Source: Acidobacteriota bacterium (GTDB lineage: Bacteria; Acidobacteriota; Blastocatellia; Chloracidobacteriales; Chloracidobacteriaceae). Taken from it: DNA of 64,000 nucleotides. The notes beneath the pieces were generated by a model. The model saw only the letters and a program-made list of their open reading frames with translations. It searched no databases and was not told the origin of the DNA. Position 1 is the first letter of the stretch. Each line of letters starts with the position of its first letter. Below are positions 16,799 through 26,097 of the stretch, piece after piece. Made by a program: the position numbers and the translations under genes. The DNA is taken from positions 25,606 through 89,605 of the forward strand of contig JACQXX010000086.1 in the NCBI GenBank assembly GCA_016208495.1, in the 5' to 3' direction.

Positions 16799-18304
16799 AT
16801 GAACCATTACTCCAAATTTCACACACTGATTCAGATAGCCGGATTCGTCTGGCTGTGCGGTTGGTTTGGGACAACACCAATTGCGGCTCAAAGCGCGAGC
16901 GTGGAAATCCCGATTTCTGCAACCGAAGAAAAAAACACGACGGCCAAAAGCAGCGAATCAGCCGCCTCGGCGACAAGCGCTGAACTTTTAGCGGAACTCA
17001 AACGGCTGCGGGAAACCGTGGATCGTCTCGAAGGCCGGATCAAAACGCTTGAATCTGAAAAAACAGAACCGGCATCTCTCCCAGGTGCCACCACTCAACC
17101 GACTCTTTCAACCGTGGATGCCCCTCAACCATCCACTCAGGGCGAAGCCGTCAAAGATCTCTCGGCAGCCGACCGAAGCGTGCTGGATTTCTGGAACGAA
17201 ACCACGGTCAACCTCACGGTGGATGGGTATTACGGGTATAACTTCAACCGTCCAGCGGGCCGAATCAACCTGCTTCGCGCCAATGATGTCACCAGCAACA
17301 GTTTCAACCTGAACCAGGCGACGCTGGTCGTTGAACGGGCGCCGAATGTTGAAGCCGGTCGCCGGTTTGGCGTGCGCCTTGATTTACAATATGGCCAGGC
17401 GACCGAAACGCTGCAAGGAAGTGCGATCAATGAAAACCGGCCCCAGGTTTACCGACCTGTTCTGCAAGCCTATGGAACCTATGTGTTTCCAGTCGGTAAA
17501 GGCGTCACGGTTGACTTTGGAAAGTGGGTCAGTGCCCTGGGGATCGAAAGTAATTTCACCAAAGATCAGATGAATTACTCACGGGCGTTTTACTTTAACT
17601 TCCTGCCGTTTTACCACTTTGGCTTTCGCACCAACTATGCCGTCAATGACAAATTCAATGTCACCCACTGGCTGGTGAATGGTGCCAATCAAAGTGAAGA
17701 TTTCAATGGCTTTAAATCCCAGGCGCTGCTGCTCAACTTTAAGCCGACGAGCCGGGTTTCGTGGAATGTGAACTACTACACCGGGCTTGAATCACGCGAC
17801 ACCACGCCGGTGCTCAATCCTGGGGCGCCTCCGTTGCCGACCCAGCCTGGACTTTCAACGGATGTTATCAGTCCGGTGCCACGTGGCCGACTCCACATCC
17901 TGGATACCTACGCGACCTGGAACGCCACCGACAAGCTCACCCTGGCGGGTGAATTTGACTATGTCATTTCGCGCACGCAGACCTTTTCGGCTCCATCACG
18001 TGTGACAGGTGGGGCGCTCTATGCCCGCTACCAGTTCACTCCAGCACTGGCGCTGGCTGGGCGAGCAGAATATCTCTCAGACCGGGGTGGTCTGTTTTCA
18101 GGTGTGACACAGGCACTCAAAGAAACCACACTGACCGGTGAATACAAATTTGCCGATGGATTTCTGGCACGGGCCGAATGGCGACGGGATTTTTCAAATC
18201 AACCGTTTTTCCTGACTGCCGTTCCAGGAGTTCTGAAAAAAGAACAGAACACCGCCACGCTGGGTTTGGTGTGGTGGTTTGGACGCAAGCAGGGAAGCTG
18301 GTGA
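16799..18304 (+). CDS. Outer-membrane beta-barrel porin (BBP2/OmpL-like)
   Basis: 501 residues with a signal peptide (about 1-31, ending near PIAAQS). A short coiled coil follows (about 60-84, ELKRLRETVDRLEGRIKTLE), then a linker and a beta-barrel starting around TVNLTVDGYYGYNF and ending in a C-terminal tryptophan. The barrel has many alternating strands and the LDLQYGQ and FGKWVSALGIES motifs typical of putative beta-barrel porin-2 proteins. AGGAG precedes the start. It lies just upstream of the kdp operon; a role in solute entry related to K+ uptake is only a positional guess. It could also be called a phosphate-selective-porin-like protein. Confidence 0.85.
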   Translation: MNHYSKFHTLIQIAGFVWLCGWFGTTPIAAQSASVEIPISATEEKNTTAKSSESAASATSAELLAELKRLRETVDRLEGRIKTLESEKTEPASLPGATTQPTLSTVDAPQPSTQGEAVKDLSAADRSVLDFWNETTVNLTVDGYYGYNFNRPAGRINLLRANDVTSNSFNLNQATLVVERAPNVEAGRRFGVRLDLQYGQATETLQGSAINENRPQVYRPVLQAYGTYVFPVGKGVTVDFGKWVSALGIESNFTKDQMNYSRAFYFNFLPFYHFGFRTNYAVNDKFNVTHWLVNGANQSEDFNGFKSQALLLNFKPTSRVSWNVNYYTGLESRDTTPVLNPGAPPLPTQPGLSTDVISPVPRGRLHILDTYATWNATDKLTLAGEFDYVISRTQTFSAPSRVTGGALYARYQFTPALALAGRAEYLSDRGGLFSGVTQALKETTLTGEYKFADGFLARAEWRRDFSNQPFFLTAVPGVLKKEQNTATLGLVWWFGRKQGSW

Positions 18305-18309
18305 AAAAA

Positions 18310-18490
18310 AACATCGGGCTGAAGAAAATGGGCTGAAGATTCGCAGGCTCAGGGCTGAAGAAGACGGGCTGAAGAGGAAGGTAAACTACTGATATATATG
18401 GATTTCAGGCCCGGAGGGGCGTCGTTTAATAGCCGTGGTGCGAAGCCCACGGTTACAAAATCCAGGGATGAAGACATCGGGCTGAAGAAA
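18310..18490. repeat. GGGCTGAAGA units with MITE fragment
   Basis: Four to five GGGCTGAAGA-type units begin right after the porin stop. A truncated MITE core (18400-18452: GGATTTCAGGCCCGGAGG to GCGAAGCCCACGG) and one more GGGCTGAAGA unit follow, before the kdp genes. Confidence 0.75.
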
Positions 18491-18501
18491 AGGAATTATT
18501 T

Positions 18502-18684
18502 ATGAGGCAGTTTGTAACATTAACTGGTTTGAAAACACGGTTGGGCGTGGTTTGGCAGGATCTGCAACTGTTGGCCGCCGTAACGCTGGCTCGGCTGATC
18601 GTGGCTCGTCAGCTCCGTGCGGAAGCACTTGAAAAAAATGATTTTATGGTCGTATCGCGGGCGTCTACCCGTTATATTGGCTAA
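18502..18684 (+). CDS. Possible small protein upstream of kdpF
   Basis: A 60-residue frame with an AAGGA site seven bases before its ATG. It has a moderately hydrophobic centre (LQLLAAVTLARLIVA) but no clear membrane helix and no family that I recognise. It ends 15 bp before the next small gene and is in the same direction as kdp. It may be a leader or a real small gene, or chance. Confidence 0.35.
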   Translation: MRQFVTLTGLKTRLGVVWQDLQLLAAVTLARLIVARQLRAEALEKNDFMVVSRASTRYIG

Positions 18685-18699
18685 GAGAGGTGACTTACA

Positions 18700-18783
18700 A
18701 TGGCGGACCTGATGATGTGTTTGGCAACCGTGGTCTTTTTTGCGGTGGCCGTTGCCTATGTACACGGCTGTAAACGATTGTAA
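18700..18783 (+). CDS. 27-residue membrane peptide at head of kdp operon
   Basis: One hydrophobic helix (about residues 5-21, MCLATVVFFAVAVAYV) ending in HGCKRL. It has a GAGAGGTG ribosome site and stops 11 bp before kdpF. Similar one-helix peptides ending in a CxRL-like tail occur before kdpF in other phyla as far as I recall, but their role is not established. It could be an additional Kdp small subunit. Confidence 0.65.
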   Translation: MADLMMCLATVVFFAVAVAYVHGCKRL

Positions 18784-18794
18784 GGCAGGATGAT

Positions 18795-18884
18795 ATGACT
18801 TTCGAAGTGATCCTTTGTCTGGTCGTAACAATTGTGCTGCTGGCCTATCTGGTCGCTGCTTTGTTACGTCCTGAAAGGTTTTGA
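18795..18884 (+). CDS. kdpF: KdpF, small subunit of K+-transporting ATPase
   Basis: 29 residues: a single hydrophobic helix followed by the highly typical ALLRPERF tail of KdpF. KdpF sits in the membrane beside KdpA and stabilises the KdpFABC complex. Its stop is 3 bp before the kdpA start, which is the normal gene order. Confidence 0.9.
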   Translation: MTFEVILCLVVTIVLLAYLVAALLRPERF

Positions 18885-18887
18885 GAT

Positions 18888-20660
18888 ATGACGTTCAACG
18901 GATGGTTCCAAATCGGGTTGTTTTTTCTCGTGATCGTGGTGTTGACCAAACCCACTGGTCTGTACATGGCCCGTGTTTTTGCTGGTGAGGCAACCTTTCC
19001 AGATCTCGTATTGAGGCCGGTGGAACGGCTCATTTACCGGTTGACTGGAGTTGATGAAAAGGAAGAAATGCCCTGGACAACCTATGCGCTGGCCATGCTG
19101 GCCTTTAGCGTGGTGTCAATGCTGGTGCTGTATGCCCTGCAGCGTCTCCAGGGAGTGCTCCCACTCAACCCTCAACACCTTGCGGGTGTGGCTCCAGATC
19201 TGGCCTTTAATACGGCGGCTTCATTTACAACCAACACCAACTGGCAGGCTTATGGTGGTGAGACCACGATGAGTTATTTTACCCAGATGGCTGGATTGGC
19301 CTATCAAAACTTTGTTTCGGCAGCCGTCGGAATTGCGCTGGCGGTGGCATTTATCCGGGGGCTTGCCCGCTGCGAAAGCGATTCGCTCGGCAACTTTTGG
19401 GTTGATCTGGTGCGAGGCAGCTTATGGATTTTGCTGCCGCTCAGCCTGGTCATGGCCTTGTTTCTGGTTTCTCAAGGGATGGTTCAAAATCTGAATCCCT
19501 ACACAACCGTCACGCTGGTTGAACCCCAAACGATTCAGGCGACCAATCCTGATGGCAGCGTGACCACCAAACAAATCACCGAACAGGTCATTGCCCAGGG
19601 ACCGGTGGCTTCGCAGGTCGCCATAAAAATGATTGGCACCAATGGCGGTGGATTTTTCAATGCCAACAGTGCTCATCCCTTTGAAAACCCGACGCCGCTG
19701 TCCAATTTCATTGAAATGCTGGCCATTTTCGTGATTTCAGCCGGATTGACCTATACGCTGGGACATATGACGGGCTCACCGCGCCATGGTTGGGCTGTCT
19801 TTGCCGCGATGGCCGTATTGTTTTTGGTCGGGGTAACGGTGGCGTACTGGGCGGAAGCGCGTGGAAATCCACTCCTGTCAGGAACAAACCAGACTGTTTC
19901 CGCCGTGCAATCCGGCGGCAATATGGAAGGCAAGGAAGTGCGGTTTGGCATTGCCAACTCAGCACTTTTTGCCACCGTGACCACCGATGCCAGTTGTGGC
20001 GCCGTGAACTCCATGCACGACAGCTTTACGCCCATCGGCGGCCTGGTGCCGCTGGCCAATATTATGCTTGGTGAAGTGGTCTTTGGCGGTGTCGGCGCCG
20101 GAATGTACGGCATCCTGATTTTTGTCGTGCTCACGGTGTTTATCGCCGGACTGATGGTCGGGCGAACACCGGAATACCTGGGCAAAAAGATCGAAGCCTT
20201 TGATGTGAAAATGGCCATGCTGGCGATATTGATTGTTCCGCTGATCATTCTGGCTTTTTCGGCTATTTCCAGTGTCAGTTCGGGACCGCTGGCTTCGATT
20301 GCCAATCCGGGACCACACGGGCTGAGTGAAATTGTATATGCCTACACATCGGCGACCGGCAACAATGGGTCAGCATTCGGCGGAATCAGCGTCAATACCT
20401 TCTGGTACAACACCACGCTTGGGTTCTCGATGTTGATCGGACGGTTTCTTATCATCATTCCGATGCTGGCTCTGGCTGGAAATCTGGGTCGGAAAAAATC
20501 AATTCCTCCATCACTTGGCACTTTCCCGGTTACAACACCGCTGTTCACCACGCTGCTGGTCAGTGTGATTGTGATCGTTGGGGCATTGACCTTCTTTCCA
20601 ATGTTGAGCCTGGGGCCAATTGTCGAAGATTTGCTGATGCAGGCGGGGAAGACTTTTTAG
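18888..20660 (+). CDS. kdpA: KdpA, potassium-binding channel-like subunit
   Basis: 590 residues, about ten membrane helices, normal length. The pore loops with filter-like sequences are visible: [16 protein letters not shown] (about 117-132), [19 protein letters not shown] (about 248-266), and later loops around [12 protein letters not shown] and NNGSAFGG. KdpA selects and binds K+ in the high-affinity KdpFABC pump. The stop codon runs straight into a TCAGTAG array. Confidence 0.97.
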   Translation: MTFNGWFQIGLFFLVIVVLTKPTGLYMARVFAGEATFPDLVLRPVERLIYRLTGVDEKEEMPWTTYALAMLAFSVVSMLVLYALQRLQGVLPLNPQHLAGVAPDLAFNTAASFTTNTNWQAYGGETTMSYFTQMAGLAYQNFVSAAVGIALAVAFIRGLARCESDSLGNFWVDLVRGSLWILLPLSLVMALFLVSQGMVQNLNPYTTVTLVEPQTIQATNPDGSVTTKQITEQVIAQGPVASQVAIKMIGTNGGGFFNANSAHPFENPTPLSNFIEMLAIFVISAGLTYTLGHMTGSPRHGWAVFAAMAVLFLVGVTVAYWAEARGNPLLSGTNQTVSAVQSGGNMEGKEVRFGIANSALFATVTTDASCGAVNSMHDSFTPIGGLVPLANIMLGEVVFGGVGAGMYGILIFVVLTVFIAGLMVGRTPEYLGKKIEAFDVKMAMLAILIVPLIILAFSAISSVSSGPLASIANPGPHGLSEIVYAYTSATGNNGSAFGGISVNTFWYNTTLGFSMLIGRFLIIIPMLALAGNLGRKKSIPPSLGTFPVTTPLFTTLLVSVIVIVGALTFFPMLSLGPIVEDLLMQAGKTF

Positions 20661-20812
20661 TCAGTAGTCAGTAGTCGAGTGTTGGGATTTTAAGATGTCT
20701 GTCACGTGTATTTCATTTGATTTAGATCGTTTAGGAACGATTCTTTTCAGGGATTCCACGGATTCAACGATCTGGGTTTTATCTACTGACTACTGACTAC
20801 TGACTCTCTTAA
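20661..20812 (-). repeat. Dispersed TCAGTAG-bounded element, copy 1, inside kdp operon
   Basis: Starts at the kdpA stop with (TCAGTAG)n and ends just before kdpB with (CTACTGA)n. Between them is a diverged, inverted copy of the element at 29829-29950 (shared GAGTGTTGGG, CGATTCTTTTCA-like and CTGGGTTTTATCTACTGAC segments). It separates two genes that normally nearly overlap. Confidence 0.8.
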
Positions 20813-20816
20813 ATAT

Positions 20817-22850
20817 ATGAAACACCAAAATTTGTGGGATCAAAAAATTGTTCGTCAGGCAACGGTAGATGCTTTGAAAAAGCTCCATCCGCGCCTGATG
20901 ATGAAAAATCCGGTCATGTTTGTGGTCGAAGTTGGGAGTGTTTTGACGACACTGTACCTGGTGCGTGATCTGATGGCTGGAGCACCAGGAATCGGCTTTG
21001 AACTGCAAATCACGTTGTGGCTGTGGTTTACCGTATTGTTTGCCAATTTTGCCGAGGCCATGGCCGAAGGTCGTGGCAAAGCCCAGGCGGCTTCACTCAA
21101 AAAATCCCGGACGGAAACTTCGGCCCGGAAACGACTGACTGACGGAACCACATTGATGATTCCAGCACCTGATTTGCGCAAAGGCGATGTGGTGGTGGTG
21201 ATTGCCGGGGAATTTATCCCCGGTGATGGCGATGTCATCGAAGGCGTCGCCTCGGTTGATGAATCAGCCATCACGGGTGAATCCGCGCCGGTCATTCGTG
21301 AAGCCGGCGGCGACCGTTCAGCCGTGACGGGTGGCACCAAAGTGCTGTCAGACCAGATTGTCGTGCGCATCAGTTCCAATCCGGGCGAAACCTTCCTGGA
21401 TCGAATGGTGGCCCTGGTCGAAGGCGCCGAACGCCAGAAAACGCCCAATGAGATTGCGCTGAATATTCTGCTGGCCGGGTTGACGATTGTGTTTTTGCTG
21501 GCAGTGGTAACGCTGCAACCGTTTGCGATTTACTCGGGCGCCAAACAAACAATCTTTGTGCTGGTTTCGCTGCTGGTGTGCCTCATTCCAACCACGATTG
21601 GCGGGTTGCTCTCCGCCATTGGCATTGCCGGAATGGACCGACTGATTCAACACAATGTCCTGGCGATGTCAGGTCGGGCGGTTGAAGCCGCAGGTGACGT
21701 CAACACGCTGCTGCTGGACAAAACTGGAACCATCACGCTTGGGAACCGGCAAGCTGCCGAATTCATTCCACTTCAGGGAATTAAAGACTCTGAACTGGCT
21801 GAAGCGGCACAACTCTCCTCGTTGGCGGATGAGACTCCCGAAGGTCGTTCGATTGTGGTGCTGGCCAAGACCCAGTTCAATTTGCGGGGACGGGAACTGG
21901 CCTCACATCAAGCTCATTTTATTCCATTTACCGCCCAAACCCGGATGTCCGGCGTGGACATGGACGGGCACGAAATTCGAAAAGGTTCAGCCGATGCCAT
22001 TCAAAAGTATATTGCAAATGGTCAGCCTGGAAAGGTGTCGGCTGAACTCCAGGCGGCGGTAGAGCGGGTTTCAAAAGCCGGAGGCACGCCGCTGGTCGTG
22101 GCTCGCGACCGCCAGCCGTTGGGTGTGGTCTATCTCAAGGATGTCGTCAAAGGTGGTTTGAATGAACGGTTTACCCAGCTTCGAATGATGGGGATCAAAA
22201 CCGTGATGATCACCGGCGACAACCCGCTCACCGCCGCCGCTATCGCTCGTGAAGCCGGGGTGGATGATTATCTGGCCGAAGCCAAGCCGGAAGACAAATT
22301 GGCGCTTATTCGTCGGGAACAGGCCGAAGGAAAACTGGTGGCGATGACTGGGGATGGAACGAACGACGCTCCGGCACTGGCTCAGGCGGATGTCGGAGTG
22401 GCCATGAATACCGGCACCCAGGCGGCCAAAGAAGCCGGCAACATGGTGGATCTTGATTCAAATCCAACCAAGTTGATTGAAATCGTCGAAATCGGCAAAC
22501 AATTGCTGATGACCCGTGGAGCCTTGACGACCTTTTCAATTGCCAACGACGTGGCCAAATATTTTGCGATTATTCCGGCGATGTTTTCCGCCACATTTCC
22601 GGTGCTTAATGCGCTCAATATTATGCGGTTGAGCACGCCGCAATCGGCTATTTTGTCAGCCGTGATTTTTAATGCCTTGATTATCATTGCACTGATTCCA
22701 TTGGCTTTGAAAGGAATTGCCTACCGCCCGATGAGTGCTGCGGCACTCCTCCGGCGCAACCTTCTGATCTATGGTCTGGGAGGTCTGATCGTTCCCTTCA
22801 TTGGAATCAAAGTGATTGATGTGATTGTAACGGTTCTTGGATTGTCCTGA
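20817..22850 (+). CDS. kdpB: KdpB, catalytic P-type ATPase subunit
   Basis: 677 residues, standard length. The phosphorylation site [11 protein letters not shown], the dephosphorylation motif [12 protein letters not shown], the K+ ATPase [18 protein letters not shown] helix and the hinge [19 protein letters not shown] are all intact. It hydrolyses ATP through an aspartyl-phosphate and drives K+ import through KdpA. The start lies about 4 bp after a CTACTGA array with no good Shine-Dalgarno. Confidence 0.98.
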   Translation: MKHQNLWDQKIVRQATVDALKKLHPRLMMKNPVMFVVEVGSVLTTLYLVRDLMAGAPGIGFELQITLWLWFTVLFANFAEAMAEGRGKAQAASLKKSRTETSARKRLTDGTTLMIPAPDLRKGDVVVVIAGEFIPGDGDVIEGVASVDESAITGESAPVIREAGGDRSAVTGGTKVLSDQIVVRISSNPGETFLDRMVALVEGAERQKTPNEIALNILLAGLTIVFLLAVVTLQPFAIYSGAKQTIFVLVSLLVCLIPTTIGGLLSAIGIAGMDRLIQHNVLAMSGRAVEAAGDVNTLLLDKTGTITLGNRQAAEFIPLQGIKDSELAEAAQLSSLADETPEGRSIVVLAKTQFNLRGRELASHQAHFIPFTAQTRMSGVDMDGHEIRKGSADAIQKYIANGQPGKVSAELQAAVERVSKAGGTPLVVARDRQPLGVVYLKDVVKGGLNERFTQLRMMGIKTVMITGDNPLTAAAIAREAGVDDYLAEAKPEDKLALIRREQAEGKLVAMTGDGTNDAPALAQADVGVAMNTGTQAAKEAGNMVDLDSNPTKLIEIVEIGKQLLMTRGALTTFSIANDVAKYFAIIPAMFSATFPVLNALNIMRLSTPQSAILSAVIFNALIIIALIPLALKGIAYRPMSAAALLRRNLLIYGLGGLIVPFIGIKVIDVIVTVLGLS

Positions 22851-22857
22851 GTCGGCG

Positions 22858-22920
22858 ATGGTCGTCAGGTTTGACTGGTGATTCTGAACCCAGATTCACA
22901 CGCAATGCCTGACGACCAAT
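22858..22920 (+). promoter_or_regulatory. Hairpin between kdpB and kdpC
   Basis: ATGGTCGTCAGG (22858-22869) pairs with CCTGACGACCAAT (22908-22920), enclosing about 38 bases. CGGCCTTTTTGTT follows, so it resembles a weak terminator or processing stem inside the operon, just ahead of kdpC. It might lower KdpC relative to KdpB, or be another repeat insertion. Confidence 0.5.
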
Positions 22921-22948
22921 CGGCCTTTTTGTTATCTTGAGAAAATGT

Positions 22949-23521
22949 ATGAAAATACTTCGAACTGCAGTCCTGATGGTGGTGGTGACCACGATTTTGC
23001 TTGGGATTGTGTATCCGCTGGCGGTCACCGGAATTGCCCAAATTTTCTTTTCCGACAAAGCAAACGGGCAATTGATTCAAAAAAACGGCAAAGTCATTGG
23101 TTCAAAACTCATCGGCCAGCCATTTTCAGCGCCACACTATTTCTGGTCGCGACCTTCAGCCGCCGGAGCGGCTGGGTATGACGCCGGTGCCTCGACCGGA
23201 TCAAATTACGGTCCGACCAACGCCAAACTGGTTGATCGAGTAAAAACAGACGTCGCCAAATTCCAGGCTGACCAGCCAGGGAAACCGGTTCCGATTGACC
23301 TGGTGACAACTTCAGGTTCCGGGCTTGATCCGCACATTTCACCAGCGGCAGCCGAATTTCAAGTCCCACGGGTTGCCAAAGCCCGCAACCTCACCGAAGA
23401 TCAGGTGCGAAAGGCGGTGGCTCGCCACACCGAAGGTCGCGACCTTGGTATTTTGGGCGAGCCTCGGGTGAATGTGCTCCAACTCAACCTCGACCTGGAC
23501 GCCGCAGGAATGAAGAATTGA
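22949..23521 (+). CDS. kdpC: KdpC, assembly/accessory subunit of K+ ATPase
   Basis: 190 residues with one N-terminal membrane helix (TAVLMVVVTTILLGIVYPLAVTGIAQ) and the conserved GSKLIGQPF, YFWSRPSA, SNYGPTN and SGLDPHISP segments. It stabilises the pump and helps ATP binding. I use the ATG at 22949; an in-frame TTG twelve bases earlier is less likely. The last codons and stop lie at the beginning of a GAAGAAT array. Confidence 0.95.
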   Translation: MKILRTAVLMVVVTTILLGIVYPLAVTGIAQIFFSDKANGQLIQKNGKVIGSKLIGQPFSAPHYFWSRPSAAGAAGYDAGASTGSNYGPTNAKLVDRVKTDVAKFQADQPGKPVPIDLVTTSGSGLDPHISPAAAEFQVPRVAKARNLTEDQVRKAVARHTEGRDLGILGEPRVNVLQLNLDLDAAGMKN

Positions 23522-23637
23522 GAATGAAGAATGAAGAAAGTGCCTGGTACTTGGTGCTTAGTACTTTGGAAACAATACCTTCCAAGAACCAAGAACCAGG
23601 CACTAAAAACCCTGAACCCTGAACCCTGAACCCTCAA
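23510..23637. repeat. Mirror-paired repeats between kdpC and kdpD
   Basis: GAAGAAT units, then GTGCCTGGTACTTGGT mirrored by ACCAAGAACCAGGCAC, then AACCCTGAACCCTGAACCC ending next to the kdpD start at 23641. Confidence 0.85.
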
Positions 23638-23640
23638 AGT

Positions 23641-24783
23641 ATGTCTCGACCCTCACCTGATACCTTACTGGCCAAATTGAAAGAAGCCGAACGCGCCCGG
23701 TTGCGGGTCTATATCGGCGCGGCTGCCGGTGTGGGAAAGACCTATCAAATGCTTGAAGATGCCCACGAACTGAAAAAACAGGGCGTGGATATTGTGATCG
23801 GGGCGATTGAAACCCACGCACGCTCTGAGACCGAAGCCATGATTGGTGATTTGGAACAGGTGCCGCTCCAGATCATTGAGTATCGTGGAAGTCGGTTTCT
23901 GGAACTCAATGTTCAGGCGATTCTTGACCGCCATCCGACCGTGGTGGTGGTGGATGAACTGGCGCACACCAACGTTCCCGGCTCGAAAAATTCCAAACGG
24001 TATGAAGACGTTTTGGAATTGCTCGATGCCGGGATTTCGGTCATGACGGCGGTTAATGTGCAGCACCTTGAATCCCTGAATGATGTGGTGGTCAAAACCA
24101 CTGGCGTGCGGGTCCGGGAAACCGTGCCGGATAGCTTCTTGCAACGGGCAGATGAAGTCGTCAACGTGGACGTCGCGATTGAGACCCTGCGAACGCGCTT
24201 GCGGCAAGGGAAAATTTACGGTGTCGAAAAAATCGAGCAGGCCCTCAATAACTTCTTCCGGAAAGGGAACTTACTGGCACTGCGCGAACTGGCGCTCCGG
24301 CAGGCGGCCCAGGATCAGGCAGCGAAAGCACAGGTGTATCGCGAACGTGAAGGCTTGAACCAGTCGGTCATTCCTGAAAAAGTGATGGTGTGCATGGCCT
24401 CACACGGCAACGCCAAGCGACTGTTGCGGGATGGGTCGCGCATTGCCGGGCGATTGGCTTCGGACTGGTATGCGGTGTATGTCGAAACGCCTTCTGAAGA
24501 ACCGGGTCGAATCAAACCGGAAGATAATGCGGCACTACTGGAAAACATCCGATTTGCCAAAGAGTTAGGCGCCCAGATCGTCAAGCTCAAAGGTCGCAAT
24601 GTGGTTGATGCCCTGATTGAGTTCATCCGGCGCGAAGGAATCACCCACATCATTTTAGGTCAGACTGCCCGTTCGCGGTGGGATTTACTGGTGCGAGGTT
24701 CGGTCATTACCCGTCTGATTACTGAAGTCCGGGATGCCACGGTCCAGGTGGTGCCCACCGGGGATGATTCCGAGGTACCCTGA
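23641..24783 (+). CDS. kdpD: KdpD N-terminal sensor half (KdpD and Usp domains), stand-alone
   Basis: 380 residues. The KdpD cytoplasmic domain (about 18-230) has Walker A GAAAGVGKT (26-34) and VVVVDELAHTNVPGS. A universal-stress-protein-like domain follows (about 245-375, starting EKVMVCMASHGNAKRLLRDGSRIA and ending near GQTARSRWDLLVRGSV). In Escherichia coli these parts are the front of one 894-residue kinase; here the chain stops before the membrane region, which is encoded by the next gene 60 bp on. It presumably senses K+ or nucleotide status and acts on the separate kinase. Confidence 0.93.
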   Translation: MSRPSPDTLLAKLKEAERARLRVYIGAAAGVGKTYQMLEDAHELKKQGVDIVIGAIETHARSETEAMIGDLEQVPLQIIEYRGSRFLELNVQAILDRHPTVVVVDELAHTNVPGSKNSKRYEDVLELLDAGISVMTAVNVQHLESLNDVVVKTTGVRVRETVPDSFLQRADEVVNVDVAIETLRTRLRQGKIYGVEKIEQALNNFFRKGNLLALRELALRQAAQDQAAKAQVYREREGLNQSVIPEKVMVCMASHGNAKRLLRDGSRIAGRLASDWYAVYVETPSEEPGRIKPEDNAALLENIRFAKELGAQIVKLKGRNVVDALIEFIRREGITHIILGQTARSRWDLLVRGSVITRLITEVRDATVQVVPTGDDSEVP

Positions 24784-24790
24784 CCCTTAT

Positions 24791-24811
24791 GGAGTGCGGC
24801 GGCTTGACGCC
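24791..24811 (+). repeat. GGAGTGCGGC short dispersed repeat
   Basis: GGAGTGCGGCGGCTTGACGCC, in the gap between the two KdpD halves, matches the left arm of the inverted repeat at 43137-43193. Remnant or single-arm copy. Confidence 0.5.
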
Positions 24812-24843
24812 ACTTTCGCATTTTGGCTTACTGAAAGGCCACT

Positions 24844-26097
24844 ATGTCTACAATTCCAATTCAACCCCCTGACCCGCCATTTGCCTCCAACCCGTTCTTA
24901 ATTTCACAAAAAACAGGTGGCGCTGGCTACGTCGCTGCCATCGCCGGTATTGCTCTGGTTACAGTTGTGCTGGAGCCGATTCGTCAGCACATCAACAGCA
25001 CCACGGTGGCGCTGGCCCTGTTGCTGGTCGTGTTGTTTGTGGCCACCGTGTGGGGGATGCGGCAGGCGGTGCTGGCATCAGTCGTTGGAATGCTCTGTTT
25101 TAACTTTTTCTTTTTACCGCCAGTGCGAACCTTCACGATTGCCGATCCGGATAACTGGGTCGCGCTCGGGGCCTTTCTGGTGACGGCAGTCACGGCAGGT
25201 CACCTGTCAGCCAGCGTGCGCCAACGCGCTGAGGAAGCCGAAACCGGACGGCTTGAGATTGAGCGCCTGTATCGCGAACTCCAGGCAGCCTTTGAGCGCG
25301 AAAGCCACCTTGAAGCTATTCGGCAAAGCGAACAACTCAAATCGGCTCTGCTCGACGCGGTCACCCACGACCTGCGCACACCGCTGACGTCAATTAAGGT
25401 TTCCGTGACGACGCTCCTGGACGAAACGGAACCGGGCGCCGAATTTGCGCTGGACCGCGAAGTCCAGCACGAACTTCTGCAAATCATTGATGAAGAAACC
25501 GACCGACTCAACCGGTTTATTGAGGGGCTGGTGGGTCTGGCTCGGATTGAAGCCGGGAAATTTTCGCTTCGCCGAACCTGGAACGCGGTTGATGAAGTTA
25601 TTTCAGCGGCGCTCCAGCGGGCTGAATCCCAGACCCGCCACCATCGCATCATCCTGGAACTGGCAGAGGAATTGCCGTCCGTACGAGTTGATGCCCACGC
25701 TATTGCTGAGGTGATTTACACGCTGGTTGAAAATGCGGCAAAGTATTCGCCACCTGAAACCGCGATTGCCATTTCGGCCAAAACCCTGCCTGGAGAACTG
25801 ATCCAGATTTCAGTTGAAGACCAGGGCATTGGCGTCCCGGCTGAAGAACACGAAAAAGTGTTTGAAAAATTTTATCGGGTGGCGCCAACCCAGGGGAACG
25901 ATCCAGGGCATCCGACCAGCCTGGGGCTTGGGTTGTCAATTGCCCAGGGAATTGTGGAAGCCCACGGCGGGAAAATTTGGATGACAGCCGGGTATGGCGG
26001 GAAGGGCACATGCGTGAGTTTCACCATTCCGATTGGCGATGATGAACCGGAAGGACCTGAGCGAAATGCCGGAACCGAAACGGATTCTGCTGGTTGA
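24844..26097 (+). CDS. kdpD: KdpD C-terminal half: DUF4118 membrane histidine kinase
   Basis: 417 residues. A four-helix DUF4118 membrane region (about 25-125) includes the KdpD hallmark NFFFLPPVRTFTIADPDNWVAL. A coiled linker, a HisKA domain with phosphoacceptor His175 (in THDLRTPLTS) and a HATPase domain with NAAKYSP, VEDQGIGVP and GLGLSIAQGI follow. It phosphorylates KdpE when K+ is scarce. It lacks the N-terminal KdpD/Usp input and the GAF domain of full-length KdpD; the missing input is supplied by the preceding gene. It overlaps kdpE by 32 bases. Confidence 0.95.
   Translation: MSTIPIQPPDPPFASNPFLISQKTGGAGYVAAIAGIALVTVVLEPIRQHINSTTVALALLLVVLFVATVWGMRQAVLASVVGMLCFNFFFLPPVRTFTIADPDNWVALGAFLVTAVTAGHLSASVRQRAEEAETGRLEIERLYRELQAAFERESHLEAIRQSEQLKSALLDAVTHDLRTPLTSIKVSVTTLLDETEPGAEFALDREVQHELLQIIDEETDRLNRFIEGLVGLARIEAGKFSLRRTWNAVDEVISAALQRAESQTRHHRIILELAEELPSVRVDAHAIAEVIYTLVENAAKYSPPETAIAISAKTLPGELIQISVEDQGIGVPAEEHEKVFEKFYRVAPTQGNDPGHPTSLGLGLSIAQGIVEAHGGKIWMTAGYGGKGTCVSFTIPIGDDEPEGPERNAGTETDSAG

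Noticed and set aside
22937..22948. Longer KdpC start at TTG
   Set aside because: The ATG at 22949 gives the typical short N-terminus before the membrane helix; the TTG adds four residues without support.
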